Part shown: positions 10,359 through 21,176 of the stretch, piece after piece
Layout of the letters: every line of letters starts with the position of its first letter
Numbering within the stretch: position 1 is the stretch's first letter
DNA from: Rhynchopus euleeides
Taxonomy: Eukaryota > Euglenozoa > Diplonemea > Diplonemida > Diplonemidae
Assembly (NCBI GenBank): GCA_963210315.1
Contig: OY723309.1
Coordinates: 1,426,001 to 1,490,000, forward strand
Direction: 5' to 3'
DNA: 64,000 nt
Notes under the pieces: model-generated
Told to the model about the DNA's origin: nothing
The model's database searches: none
Seen by the model: only the letters and a program-made list of their open reading frames with translations
Translations under genes and position numbers: made by a program

Positions 10359-11216
10359 CGGTCGATATACATAAATATACACACACACACCCACACCCCC
10401 CTACTCAACACCCCACACGTCCCTCGGCACACGCGCACCCCCTCCTCTGCCACCACCCCGAGCCTGCTGGTGAGGGGGATAGGTGGTGGTGTTGGGTTGC
10501 CCTGTCCCCTGTCCTGTGTGTGTGTGTGTGTGTGTGATTTTGCACTCCTCCAACTGCTGGTTTTTGATTCCCCTCCCCTCCCCTCTCCTCTGCTCCCACA
10601 CGTTGTCCACGTTATCCACTGTGGTGGGTGGTGGTGGGGGTGGTGGTGGTGGTGTGTATCGCATCAAGGGAGAGAGAAAATTGGTTGAGCAGGGCGTTGC
10701 CTCTACACTCGGCGCGTTCCAAACTATGGCAGGGGGGGGGAGGGTGTCATGTCCCGTGTGTATGATGGGCATGGTGCCCCTCGATGTGCGCTCTGAAGGG
10801 GCCCCGTCGTGCTTATCCCGTTTCAAAAGGAAAAAATGCAGGGCTGGACGATGCAAAACGCCTTCCGGTATCATGATATGTCCTTCCGCCTTTGCGGGCC
10901 CCAGTCGCCCAGCTTTTCCTTGTTCGTCGAGCTGGTGTGGAATATCTGGCTGCCCCCTTTCAGAGGGTGGTGGGCAACGCTATGCTAATGTGCCCAGATG
11001 CCCCGATGGGGGCCGGCTGGCTGGGCAGCAGAACGGCAAACAAGACAAACAGCCAGCACCGCAGCTGCAAGGACACATCCTTCCCTCCCCCCCGCCCACG
11101 AATACATCGGAGCGCTGAAACTCTGTCTGATCTGACCTGTTTACCCCCCCACCCTCCACACCTCCACCACCACCACCGCCAGCCCCTCTTTGGCAGGGCA
11201 CCTCAGGCAGCACACG
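10359..11216. other. Spacer between helical protein and sphingomyelin-synthase-like gene
   Basis: No gene is seen. It contains a (TG)n run at about 10516-10537, GGTGGTG runs near 10622-10650, and a CCACC-rich pyrimidine stretch at 11140-11195 ending CTTTGGCAG, a possible 3' splice or trans-splice acceptor 20-odd bases before the next ATG. Confidence 0.5.
10516..10537 (+). repeat. (TG)n microsatellite
   Basis: An uninterrupted TG dinucleotide run in the 3' flank of the helical-protein gene. Confidence 0.9.
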
Positions 11217-12410
11217 ATGCCTCGGCAGCCCTCTGGCAACCCGCCCCAGGTGCGGGAATGGACGGAGACGCAGGTGCGCGCCTGGGTGGAGACCTGCACC
11301 GACGCCAAGCTGTCCGTCTATGGGGAGGCCTTTGAGTCGCACAACATCGACGGCGCCACGCTGCTGGGTCTCTGCGAGAGCGACCTGCGCGAACCGCCTC
11401 TGAGCATCGGCAAACTGGGCGACATCAAACGCCTCCACGCCGCCATCCGCACCCTGCAGGCCGAGGCAGGTGTCGTAATGTCGGGCCGTCGCCGCGAACC
11501 CAGCATCCGACGCCGCTCTACAACACCGGATGGGGGGCATGAGGACGACGACGAATCCGACCACACCGAGACTCGGTGCTCCGAGCCCGAGCAGAGGAGG
11601 CGCGATCTGATCCGTCTCGCCTTTGCCTCTGCCTACTGCCTGGTGAGCGTGTTCGCCACCTCCTTCTCCCTGGTGGCTGCGCACGAGAGGGTGCCCCTGA
11701 CAGACGAATACCCGCCCCTGCCCGATGTGGTGCTGGACAACTTCCCCCTGGTCCCCTGGGCCTTCGCCGCCTCGGAGTATGCGATCTTCAGCCTCGCGGC
11801 AGTTCTGTTCGCCATCATCGCAACCCACCGGGCCCGGGTTGTCATCCTCACGCGCATCCTCGCCATCGCTGCGACGGTGTTCCTCCTGCGGTGCGTCACC
11901 ATGCTGGCGACGTCGCTGTCGGTGCCGGGTGCGCACCTCTCGTGCCCTCCCCTCCGCCTCAACTCTTGGGAGGAGAAGATGGAGCGCGTGATGAAGATCG
12001 TGCTGGGGCTGGGGAGCACTGTGCTGGGTGTGGAGACCTGTGGGGATTATATGTTCTCCGGGCACTGCGTGGGGCTGACCCTCGCGGCGTGCTTCATCTG
12101 TGAGTACACGCCGTCGCATTGGGTGAGCTTCCACCGCATCGTGTGGGTCAGCGCGCTCTCCGGGATGTTCTGCATCCTCCTTGCCCACGAGCATTACAGC
12201 ATCGATGTGTTTGTCGGGTTCTACATCTCCTCGCGTGTCTTCGCCTACCACCACACCCTCGTCTCCGCCATGTCCACCATGTCGCGCCGCCAGGTCCACA
12301 AGATGCACATGTGGTTCCCCCTGGTCTCCTTCTTCGAGCGTGACCGCCCCCAGGACCCCCACTCCCTCGCCAACGCCTACGACATCCCGCAGTTCCTCCG
12401 CAAGCTCTGA
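11217..12410 (+). CDS. SAM-domain sphingomyelin synthase-related (PAP2_C) membrane enzyme
   Basis: 397 aa. Residues ~8-80 form a SAM domain (VREWTETQVRAWVETC...LGDIKRLHAAI). Residues ~131-346 contain six predicted membrane segments. The signature is very close to animal sphingomyelin synthases: CGDYMFSGHCVGLTL, then EYTPSHW, then ILLAHEHYSIDVFVGFYIS. The expected His-His-Asp triad is present: H283 in SGH, H326 and D330 in HEHYSID. These enzymes move a phospho-head-group from a phospholipid to ceramide in Golgi or plasma membrane. Head-group preference cannot be read from sequence. An N-terminal SAM domain is also found in animal SMS1 and SAMD8. The C-terminal tail is cytosolic and charged. 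No intron is needed. Confidence 0.9.
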   Translation: MPRQPSGNPPQVREWTETQVRAWVETCTDAKLSVYGEAFESHNIDGATLLGLCESDLREPPLSIGKLGDIKRLHAAIRTLQAEAGVVMSGRRREPSIRRRSTTPDGGHEDDDESDHTETRCSEPEQRRRDLIRLAFASAYCLVSVFATSFSLVAAHERVPLTDEYPPLPDVVLDNFPLVPWAFAASEYAIFSLAAVLFAIIATHRARVVILTRILAIAATVFLLRCVTMLATSLSVPGAHLSCPPLRLNSWEEKMERVMKIVLGLGSTVLGVETCGDYMFSGHCVGLTLAACFICEYTPSHWVSFHRIVWVSALSGMFCILLAHEHYSIDVFVGFYISSRVFAYHHTLVSAMSTMSRRQVHKMHMWFPLVSFFERDRPQDPHSLANAYDIPQFLRKL

Positions 12411-13419
12411 GTTGGGCTGGTGGGGGTGTGGGGTGCGGAGTGCGGGGTTGGGTTGTGTCGTGCCAAGAAGCGGATCTCACAGCACCAGGCAGAGCGGTGC
12501 TCCGAGGGATGCATGTGTGGGTGGGGGATGTGAGGGGGTGTGGTGAATGGATGGCAGGCCCTGAGTGGACCCACTAACAGCTCAGTTGAGCATGGGCGTG
12601 TCAGGTGGAGATCGAAACAGGGGAGGGTGCTCAGTGCGGTCGACTCAGGTGCTATAATAATATCTTATGTGTGTGATGGGGTCGCAGTCGCAGAGTTCAC
12701 CCCTGACAACCGGGGAGGGGGTCGTTACGGTCCTTCTTTTTTGTTCTGTTCAACTTTCACGCCTGGCCCGTTTTTGGACATCATGCGCATCTACACGCAC
12801 CCAACCTGTTCAGAGTTGGCCGCGACAGATGCCTGCAGTTGGTTTCGGTGTATCTGTTTTTGAATGATGTGATGCATAATTGCCTCCGCTTGTTGTGAAG
12901 CTCACAGCCCCCCCCCCCCCCCGCAAAAGAAAGGGTGCCTCTCTGTGTATGCAGAGTGCAGATCGACAGAAGAGAAGTGTGCTGGCTGTCCCGCCTCTCC
13001 TCTCTCTGCCTCTCCACTGCTGCAAATCACGGGACACCCTTTTGCAACATAAGGGCCCGACTGATGCGTTGATTGCTGGCTTCTTTTTTTTTTGCGGCTG
13101 GCAACTCACCAAAATCCAACAGCGCTTTCAAAAAAGGGCATTACTTTTCTGTGTGCTGGATATGACGATATCCTGCATTGCCTTCAAAATCCCCGAACAA
13201 CATAGGGTGGATGCCGTGCCTCGTATGCCACTCACCTCTGCAAGGATGTATTTGGTGCTGCGATCGCATCAAATCTGAAGGCATGTGTGTGCACCAAGCC
13301 TACCCTGCAATTCGGTGTCGATTGTCCAAAAGCAAATGTCAAGCCTGACACAATCCCTCGTTGCTACGCGAGGGTATCGTGCCCTGTGAGGGGGTTCACT
13401 GGCCCTGCCCCTGCCTGTA

Positions 13420-13442
13420 AAGAGAGAGAGAGAGAGAGAGAG
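13420..13442 (+). repeat. (GA)n microsatellite
   Basis: AG dinucleotide run following CCTGTAA in the gene-free region. Confidence 0.9.
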
Positions 13443-13775
13443 GGAGAAGTGGCGCGATACTCTTTCGCCGCCATTTCTTTACACAGCTCAAGGTGTTCCG
13501 GATCTTCTCAGCCCCCCTCCCCCCCCCTCCTACCACCCACCCACCCACACCCCCCCACACACCGTCTCCCACACCGTCTTCGCTTGTGGTCCTGTGGGTG
13601 TCCGTTGCTTCCTTGGTATCCTTTCTATCCTGACTCATTTTGTCGCCTCTCATACACAGTGGATGCCAGCCTGGTGGCTGGCGGTATTTCCCCTCCCTCA
13701 TATCCCCCCCCGCCCCCCCCAGCTCCCGGGCTCTGCGCTGCGTTTAGAGGAGGGGGGGGGGGAGGGCAGTGATGG

Positions 13776-14567
13776 TAAAAACCCGACCCCCAGAATAAAA
13801 ACCGGAGTAAATAATAAAAACCCTAAAAACCCAATAAAAACCCGATAAAAACCCGCCCCTACGCTAGTCGAGCGCTCCTTCGAGAGGCCTGCAGTGGGTG
13901 CGGTGGTGCCTGCTCGCGTCCGCGCGGCCCGCAGCTGCTTGTTGGGCTTGAGCCCAACGGTCCGCAGCAGGTTCTGGGTTTCAGAGGCGACCAACAAAGA
14001 CCCAGGGCAAACACACTGCGCACCGGCTGGGGTTGAGCCGGAACCACCACCTTCAAACAATCATCAGCATCCTCCTGCTGATGAACGTTGCGGAGGTGTG
14101 TCGGCCCTTAGCTCAGTAGAGCAGAAGGGCACGCCGGGCCCTCATCGGACAGACAGCATTGAGCATGGTGACGATGATCCCCAGAGCAGTTCATCGGGGG
14201 GGCTGGCAACCGTCCGTCATCGACTTCCTTGTGGACCCGGCCTGGCCTTCACAGGGGTGTCCATGGGGAGGGGGAGCAAACATCCACCCAGCCTGGGGGA
14301 CCACGCGTGCGCTACACACGGAATGTGCAGCGGGCGGTCACACATAACGAAGGGGTCAGGGGAAGTGGGCAGTTCCGTCGCAGTTTTGCTTCGAGCAAAA
14401 ACGCGGCGGGGCAACCTCCCAGTACGGTGGTTCGGTCATTGAAAGGCCCCAGTGCTGTGAAGCTGCCTGTGACCAAGGAAACCCCAATAAAAACCCTGGG
14501 AATAAAAACCCGCGTAAACTAATAAAAACCCGGTTTAAACCCGAATTTAAACCCACATATAAACCCA
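13776..14567. repeat. Element-like block bounded by clusters of AATAAAAACCC
   Basis: The left cluster (about 13776-13855) has five to six copies of (A)ATAAAAACCC. The right cluster (about 14483-14567) has more copies grading into TTTAAACCC and ATATAAACCC. Both clusters lie in the same orientation. The ~620 bp between them are ordinary GC-rich sequence, including TTAGCTCAGTAGAGC near 14108, which looks like a tRNA A-box. It may be a mobile element with subterminal repeats; no target duplication was found. Confidence 0.45.
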
Positions 14568-14997
14568 GGTGCCATCACTGGGGGAGGGGCAACTCTCTCT
14601 TGTCTGCTTCCCTCCCTGCGTCACTTCCACTCCACCCAAACCCCTAGAAGCCGTAGGCTGGCCTGTATAGTCAGAGAGCGTGCAGCCTGCCTGTTAGCCG
14701 TCTTGCCTTGTCGCAGGTTCTGCTCTACAGGCGCTCCGACACTCTCGTGCCTCAGAGCTCAGGGGCTCCTTTTGGTTAGGACAGGAGAGGGCGAAGGGGT
14801 GCGCATATGCGCCTCGTCTTCGGGCTCCCACCCTCCCCCCCCCCCCCCCACCACCCCCGTGCGCTCTTCCCATTCTCCTTCAAGGCACATTTCTTTGTTC
14901 CACTTAAATTACCTTTTCTACACACACACTGACGGCACTGACAACCTCGAACACAATTTATCGTTCGAAGTGATGGGCCTTCGCTCTGTCAAACTGT

Positions 14998-15245
14998 GGG
15001 GGTCTTCGCTGGTCGTTATCCTTCGTCAATCTTCGCCAGTTTTCACCTAATTCAACAAGGAAATGCACCATAATGCACTGACGATCACCCCGTAGCGAAG
15101 GCCTTGCCTCCTGTTCTGCGAGGCGACTCATTTTTCTGCACTTCTGAGCGTCGGCTATGTTGGCTTAGCGGACCTGCATCGTCCAGAAAGTCCACGGAAG
15201 ACTAACGCGACGAGAACTGATACGCTATCTGCGAGCGAAGTCCCC
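14998..15245. mobile_element. Small inverted-repeat element, GGGGGTCTTCGCT end type
   Basis: The left end GGGGGTCTTCGCTGGTCG is mirrored imperfectly by AGCGAAGTCCCC at 15234-15245. The interior has CTTCG-rich repeats and TTTTCACCTAATT, then AATGCACCATAATGCAC, which also occurs beside the related element near 54268. It is too short to code for anything. Confidence 0.5.
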
Positions 15246-17034
15246 TGAAATATCTTATCCCACGGTGCAACCTGGCCCCTCCCCCCTCACCCTCCTCACC
15301 CACCTCCTCCCCAGATGACCCAGCAGAGATACCCCACACTGGAAAGTCCAGCCTCCATGAGGCTGGGCCTCACAGTGAAGCAGACCTTGGGGTTACATCT
15401 CTATTGCGGTGCTCCTGGAAACGTCAATAGATACCTTCTCCACACATTCCCCCTCCCGATATATTTTGGGCGGCCTTCCCGCTCAGAAATGCATAAAAGG
15501 CGAGACAAGATGAGCCAACCTGGCTGCAAAAGTGGCAGGGGCTTTAGCATACACAGTATTGTACGGAGTGAAAGGCGACCCCCCTTGAGGTTATGGTGCC
15601 CCCCCTCCGGTGGGGAACATGATAAAACACAGATTATTTCTGCGGAAAGTGTCATTCAGTTCTGCCGTCATGCGCTCTGCACACCGCACCACTATTCATG
15701 GCGAAGGGGATTTGCTTGAAAGTGTGTCGTGTGTGGGTGCGTCAAAAAATGCATCAAACGAATCACAACCCGCAGATGAATTGGGGAGGGGGGCGCTGTT
15801 TAAGTGTCGCTGTTTCGTCTGCCACACTGCTTTGCGTGCTCAAACGAAACAACAAGGAAGCTCGAGGGGGCTGGTTTCCCCCTGCCATGAAGAAGCGGAA
15901 CCAAAATAAAGGAGAGAATGTTGTGGTTGTTTTCCACGCAAAAAAATATACAGCAAATCCCCCCCCCCACCACCACCACCCCCACACCTCCCCACCCCCC
16001 CCCCCTCGATATGAGAAGCGCTATTTCTTTTGCCAGCAAGGCCCACCCCGCCCCCCACCCTCCCAACCGGGTTTAGGTTGGTGTGCGACACATCCCGCAA
16101 CACCCGAACCTTGCGAAAACTCGACTGGAAGGGGGAGGGGAGTGGGCACTGGCCGTTGTTTGGTCAAAAAAACGGCGCACTCTGCGCCGCTGCTTTTGCT
16201 TTCGGGGTTCCCCAGAGGGGGGCCCTGCGCCACCGCATGCCCTCCAAACTGCGAGAGGGCAAGGGGGAGGCGAGGGCAGCTGGAGAGGGGCGGGGGAAAA
16301 AAAAAGGTTGCAGAATTCCGGAAAATCCTGAACTCCACCCCCTCCCTACCGAGGCAGAAAGAAGGCCAGGCTGGGGACAGGGTGGGGTCGGGGTCGGGGT
16401 GGGGGTATATTGGGATATGTGCCCGTGTGAGTTATTCTCCTCCGGGCTGGAGTGCTGGTTCTCCACCACACCATCCTACCCGCTTTAGCCAGAGAGGCTG
16501 TCCGCACCCTCCTCACACTCCCACTCCACCCCAATCAAACACCCCCCCCCCCCTTTTTTTTCTCTCGTGAAGGAAGATCAACCTTTTGTGATTCCTTCTA
16601 CTTCTATTTCAAACACCCATCCCCCATATTCCCACACCCACCCGCAGGACACATGCCTCTGCCCGAGAGGCGCTACTTACACAACTGAAGGGGGGGGGGA
16701 AGGGGTGGGGTGGACAGGGATCGGGTCAGATCAGTTCAGTTGACCCCCCCCCCCTCTCTCCCCCCTCCACACCCCCCCAAGGGGTTCCCCTGGGGAGGGT
16801 AGTGGTGGGAAGGCAGCTCTTGTGCCTTTTTCACTCCATATTCTCTGCTTTGCCCCAAACACACGTACACCTCCCCCCCCCTTTCCTGATCGTCCGATAT
16901 TTAAAAAGCGCTGATTTTTCGCCCCCACCCCATCCATTCTTCTCAGCGTCTTCCTCTCCCCCCTCGTATACTTACAGTGTGAGTAGTGAGTATCCTTACA
17001 AAACAAAGCTCTTTCACCTCTCCCTCCTCACGCA

Positions 17035-18987
17035 ATGGTACCACGGCTGTTCAGCGCCGCAGCCGGGACGCTGGCTGTTGGCTGGGCTTTGGTATGGGGG
17101 TTTACAGCGGAGGCTGGTGGGAGGGCTGATCGGCACCACCACCACCAAACTGATGACACACCTCTCGAGTCCCGACATCAACGAGCGCCATTATCCGAGG
17201 CTGAGGCAGCAGCAGCAGCAGGTTCACATCGCGAATCGCTCTCAGCTGCTGGGGTGCGGGGGGGTGCGGAAGTGAGTGGCTCAGAAAGGCAGGGCGCACG
17301 GCCCGCCGCAACTCAGCCCCGGGTGGAGAAACCCGCGGGCGGGCGACCCACAGCCTGGAAGATGGAGACGTTGCGGACAGAAACACAGCTTGGCCTGACA
17401 GCGATGGTTGTCTCCCCGATGTGCTTCGAGTCTGGAGTCGGCTGGGTCTGGGACTCCGCATCACCACCCCCCAAGTTTGTCGTGAAGACGGAGAACAAAC
17501 GTTGGTTCCTGCCCCAGCCCCTCCTGCAGGATGGCAGTTCTGCTGCACCCATCTTCACCTGGGAGAGGAACGAATCGAAGGTGCCTCTGTACACCTCCCC
17601 GGATGCGCTCGGGCTTCTGAAGGCGGGGCAGCTCTACCACTTCATGTGGCCCTTCCTCTCCAGCCTCGCAGCCGCGGAGTTTGTCTCGGGAATTGCGAGG
17701 GGCGGCGCGGGGGGGAACAACGTGTCACTGCCACGCCGCGCACAACACTCCTCCTCCTCCTCCCCCAACTCCTCCACCACCTCCGACCCGGATCTCAGCC
17801 TGCGGCATTCAGATGACTTCTTTGCGGCATACTCCGGCTGCCCCTCAGCCTACGACTGGCGGCAGTACACCTGGCTGGGCAAGGCCTGGGCGGGAGGAGT
17901 TCGGGAGCTTCTCGGGGGGCACTGCATTGGAAACCTCACCGCGGAGTCCCGCCTGCGCGACACCCGCATCGCGCTCCTGACAGGACTCACGGGGAACGAG
18001 CCCCTGGATGTCGAGATGGCGGGGTCAGGGGGGGAGCTCGGGGGGGTTCGCCGGATCCACTGCTATAGGCGGGGCGTGGTGGGGGCGGTCGACATGCGGT
18101 ACCTCGCACACCGTTTCACCGTGACGAAGGCGCTTTTCACAGGGAGGGTGCGTTGTGGGGGGTCGTGTAAATACCGGAGACTCCACGTGGAGTACCCTGA
18201 GTTTCTTGCACAGGTCAGGAGGAGGCTGCACCGCAGCATGGAGGCTGTGTATGGGGTGCCGTATCCCATGCCCCACACCGATGACCCCGGGTTTGGCGCC
18301 GCGGCGCTGGGGTGCAGCGAGGTGGCGATCATCAACAGGCGGGGTGCCCGGTCCATCACAAACGTGGATCTGCTCGCCGCCTCTGCGGAGGCGTCGGGGC
18401 ATTCCGTCAGGGTTCTTTACTTCGAGTCGATGTCTGCTCTGGAGCAGTACCGTGCTGTGATGCGGAGCCACGTCGTGGTTGGGGTGCACGGTTCGGCCCT
18501 CGCCTGGTGCCTTGTCGGGCCGTCGCGGAGTGTGTGGGTTGAGCTGGCCCCCAGGGACAGCGGGAGGACCCCTATGTACCCCAACCCGAATGTGTTTGCG
18601 GTGGACGCGGTGGGGCTCCCCAAAGTGCCAAAGAGAGGCAAGCGGAAGACGCATGCAAACGGGCTGGAGGGGTACGGCGTGTTGGTGAGGTACGCCGCTT
18701 CACACCACATCTCGTGGTCTGCGTCGTGTCCGCTGTGCAGCGTATGCCCTGTGAGGGCCGCGGCAACGACAAGGGATGAGGCAATAGCCGGGCTGTCTGC
18801 GTGGAAGACGTGTAACGTCACCCTGCCCGTCTCCGTCTTCACGGCGATGCTCTCCGAGGCAGCGAAGGTGCGTGCCTCCGCCAAGGCATGCGCCACGGGC
18901 TGCACGGTGCCCGTTCAGATCCCAGAGGATATGCTGATCCCGCCTGGAGGTGCCCCAGGCACGCACAACGCGTCAGCAGCCGCATAG
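17035..18987 (+). CDS. Glycosyltransferase family 61 (DUF563) protein, predicted secretory pathway
   Basis: 650 aa. The N-terminus (FSAAAGTLAVGWALVWGFTA) is a signal peptide or membrane anchor, followed by a His-, Ala- and Gln-rich linker to about residue 110. The catalytic region lies in the second half: around residues 430-515 the sequence reads SITNVDLLAAS, then LYFESMSALEQYRAVMRSHV and VVGVHGSALAWCLVGP, then VWVELAPRD. The GVHGSALAW block with a preceding 'EQ...' helix is the hallmark of GT61 enzymes, which transfer xylose, arabinose or GlcNAc onto glycans in the Golgi. Donor and acceptor are not predictable here. A Cys-rich tail (CPLCSVCPVRA) may be disulphide-bonded. ATG 17035 is in frame and follows a pyrimidine tract and AG by ~60 bases. 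Confidence 0.8.
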   Translation: MVPRLFSAAAGTLAVGWALVWGFTAEAGGRADRHHHHQTDDTPLESRHQRAPLSEAEAAAAAGSHRESLSAAGVRGGAEVSGSERQGARPAATQPRVEKPAGGRPTAWKMETLRTETQLGLTAMVVSPMCFESGVGWVWDSASPPPKFVVKTENKRWFLPQPLLQDGSSAAPIFTWERNESKVPLYTSPDALGLLKAGQLYHFMWPFLSSLAAAEFVSGIARGGAGGNNVSLPRRAQHSSSSSPNSSTTSDPDLSLRHSDDFFAAYSGCPSAYDWRQYTWLGKAWAGGVRELLGGHCIGNLTAESRLRDTRIALLTGLTGNEPLDVEMAGSGGELGGVRRIHCYRRGVVGAVDMRYLAHRFTVTKALFTGRVRCGGSCKYRRLHVEYPEFLAQVRRRLHRSMEAVYGVPYPMPHTDDPGFGAAALGCSEVAIINRRGARSITNVDLLAASAEASGHSVRVLYFESMSALEQYRAVMRSHVVVGVHGSALAWCLVGPSRSVWVELAPRDSGRTPMYPNPNVFAVDAVGLPKVPKRGKRKTHANGLEGYGVLVRYAASHHISWSASCPLCSVCPVRAAATTRDEAIAGLSAWKTCNVTLPVSVFTAMLSEAAKVRASAKACATGCTVPVQIPEDMLIPPGGAPGTHNASAAA

Positions 18988-19548
18988 GCGGTTGGGGGGT
19001 CTGCGTCTTGCTCGTGTTCGTGCTGTGTGCAGAGTGGCAAGGGGGCCCTTGTTTCTACGGGCCCCTAAGCGGTGTGTGTGTGTGTGAAGTAGAGTATTTT
19101 GTGATGCATGTGGTACCTTCTCAGGCCTAAACGATCCCTAATCGATCATCCGACCCCCCACGCTCCCCAGAGCAGTACACTGCGCGGGAGGTGTCTTCTC
19201 TGCAGCCACAGCAACGTCGGAGGCACGCGGTCAGGTGCAGGGCGAGGTTGCTGTTGCCGCAGAAGGGAGCCCTCAGTAGCATTGCTGGAGTTGGATGTCC
19301 TCCCTGCCCTCCCACCGCCCACTCCCCGCCCCCTGTTTGCTACAGAGAGCGGAAGTGTTTGAGTGTGTGGTTCCGCACAGGCTGGTTGTTTCTGTTTATG
19401 TATCACCCAGCGGAGACAAGAGCGCACTTCCTTGTAGTGTGACTTATTAGGAATTGCTGGGGAGACACCACAGACACAGAGCTCACCACATGTCGTCTGG
19501 GGAGACGGTGTGTATTGGAGACAGGTAGGCAGCGTGAGTGCCCACAAA

Positions 19549-19815
19549 CATGATGACACACAACAAATTAGGTATTTCATTGAATCGAAGCCCCAGGGCT
19601 TAGGAGACCACTGTTGCGTAGCGAACGCAGTCTGACTTGGATGCTGCACACCTGCCACCACAGCGTGCTGATGATTACTATTGAATAAGAGTAGTGGTGC
19701 ATAGCGGGCTCTGCTCGAATGCTGCAGCGCCGTCACGGCCTTCGACCCTGAAGCATGCTGTTCTGTGTCTGGGGATACCGCCTTCACTGCCACAACCGTA
19801 TCACAATACACACCC
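19549..19815 (+). repeat. 267-bp direct repeat within array B, copy 1
   Basis: Begins CATGATGACACACAACAAAT and runs into the 19813 cassette. It recurs at 20422-20688 with only a few substitutions. It contains no ORF of note. Confidence 0.85.
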
Positions 19816-20421
19816 AGCGGAGACAAGAGCGCACTTCCTTGTAGTGTGACTTATTAGGAATTGCTGGGGAGACACCACAGACACAGAGCTCACCACATGT
19901 CGTCACCACACGGCCTGCCCTTCGGAGGTAGGCTGGTGTGCACTGCCCTTCGGCACACCCAGCGGAGACAAGAGCGCACTTCTTGATCGTGTGACTTATT
20001 AGGAAAAGCTGGGGAGACACCACCTCACAAGACAGCTTGTGATGACCAGAGTCTGTCCGTACGATGTTTGGACCACCCAGCGGAGACAAGAGCGCACTTC
20101 CTTGTAGTGTGACTTATTAGGAATTGCTGGGGAGACACCACTCAACCCTGAATCACGCTGTCCTGTGTGTAGGGAAGCCACCTTCACATCCACAATCCAC
20201 ACTCAGCGGAGACAAGAGCGCACTTCTTAATCGTGTGACTTATTAGGAAAAGCTGGGGAGACAAGTTCAGATGGGATGTCGGGAAGAGGGAACTGGCAGC
20301 ACGTGATGAACTTCACATCAATGTTCTCTCAGAAAATCGTTGATCAGACAACCTTCTGCCTACTATTCGCAAACACAAGGCGCCTGAGTGCTGTTGGGAC
20401 GTGACACGATCTCATATCCAC

Positions 20422-20688
20422 ATGATGACACACAACAAATTAGGTATTTCATTGAATCGAAGCCCCAGGGCTTGGGAGACCACTGTTGCGTAGCGAACGC
20501 AGTCTGACTTGGATGCTGCACACTTGCCACCACAGCGTGCTGATGATTACTATTGAATAAGAGTAGTGGTGCATAGCGGGCTCTGCTCGAATGCTGCAGC
20601 GCCGTCACGGCCTTCGACCCTGAAGCCTGCTGTTCTGTGTCTGGGGATACCGCCTTCACTGCCACAACCATATCACGATACACACTCA
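20422..20688 (+). repeat. 267-bp direct repeat within array B, copy 2
   Basis: Near-identical to 19549-19815 and again leads directly into a cassette (20685). It shows that array B grew by local duplication of cassette plus spacer. Confidence 0.85.
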
Positions 20689-21176
20689 GCGGAGACAAGA
20701 GCGCACTTCCTTGTAGTGTGACTTATTAGGAATTGCTGGGGAGACACCCACTCGACCCTGGATCACGTTGTGTGTGGGGAAGCTACTTCACTGCCACAAT
20801 CATATTACATGCCGCGTCACAGCCACAGTCAGTATCATATCTACACCCAGCGGAGACAAGAGCGCACTTCTTGATCGTGTGACTTATTAGGAAAAGCTGG
20901 GGAGAGATCATCTCACAAGACAGCTTGTGATGGCCAGAGTCCGCACGATGTTTGGACCACCCAGCGGAGACAAGAGCGCACTTCCTTGTAGTGTGACTTA
21001 TTAGGAATTGCTGGGGAGACACCACCACTGCACACACGAGAGCTATACATACCCCCCACAACCCCTCTTTCGGCAGACCCTTTGCTTTTATACTGTTGAT
21101 TGCCACCTCCACCCCGCCACCCACCACAGAGCCGCACGAGGCACCGCCCTCCTGCCGCACATACACGCTGCCAGCC

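Larger units (their letters stand above)
12411..17034. other. 4.6-kb gene-free region with simple repeats and short elements
   Basis: I see no supportable gene. Open frames (for example 15315-15719 and 15698-16570) are low-complexity, overlap on both strands and have no recognisable domain. The region holds poly-C runs (about 12908-12924, 14829-14851, 15960-15970, 16541-16552), a (GA)n run, an element bounded by AATAAAAACCC repeats (13776-14567), a short inverted-repeat element (14998-15245), and a pyrimidine-rich stretch before the GT61 gene ending TATACTTACAG at about 16977. Confidence 0.5.
19406..21016 (+). repeat. Array B of the 56-bp stem-loop cassette (eight units)
   Basis: Units begin at about 19406, 19813, 19958, 20076, 20202, 20685, 20846 and 20960, all on the + strand. 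They show the same terminal CCCAGC/GCTGGG complement, inner stem and two loop subtypes as array A. Units at 19958, 20202 and 20846 are the CTTCTTGATCG type (CTTCTTAATCG at 20202). The block 19958-20405 is collinear with 4235-4930 of array A but lacks the 224-bp insertion. The cassette is better conserved than the sequence between units. Confidence 0.85.
18988..21176. other. Spacer or possible 5'-UTR intron of the MAPR gene, mostly repeats
   Basis: No coding region is supported. 19406-21016 is array B of the 56-bp cassettes. After the last cassette the sequence becomes pyrimidine-rich and ends CTCTTTCGGCAG at about 21076, 100 bp before the MAPR ATG. By analogy with array A, which lies in an intron, array B may also be intronic; no donor could be fixed. 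Confidence 0.5.

Noticed and set aside
10980..12362. 460-aa minus-strand ORF opposite the sphingomyelin-synthase-like gene
   Set aside because: Low-complexity Gly/His/Glu composition; the + strand matches a known family with its catalytic triad.
12640..12670. AT-rich GCTATAATAATATC as a promoter
   Set aside because: No gene starts downstream within a sensible distance, and promoter motifs of this organism are unknown.
14100..14150. tRNA gene candidate at TTAGCTCAGTAGAGC
   Set aside because: Only the A-box resembles a tRNA; there is no B-box or acceptor stem.
19300..20700. Minus-strand ORFs across array B (for example 19146-19826) as genes
   Set aside because: They read through cassettes and the 267-bp repeat and have no independent support.
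3983..20740. Recurring minus-strand peptide SPAIPNKSHYKEVRSCLRW as a protein repeat
   Set aside because: It is simply the translation of the 56-bp cassette; frames break in every spacer.
3983..21016. CRISPR array interpretation of the regularly spaced cassettes
   Set aside because: Units are longer than typical CRISPR repeats, spacers vary widely in length and recur between arrays, and the context is eukaryotic with spliced genes.
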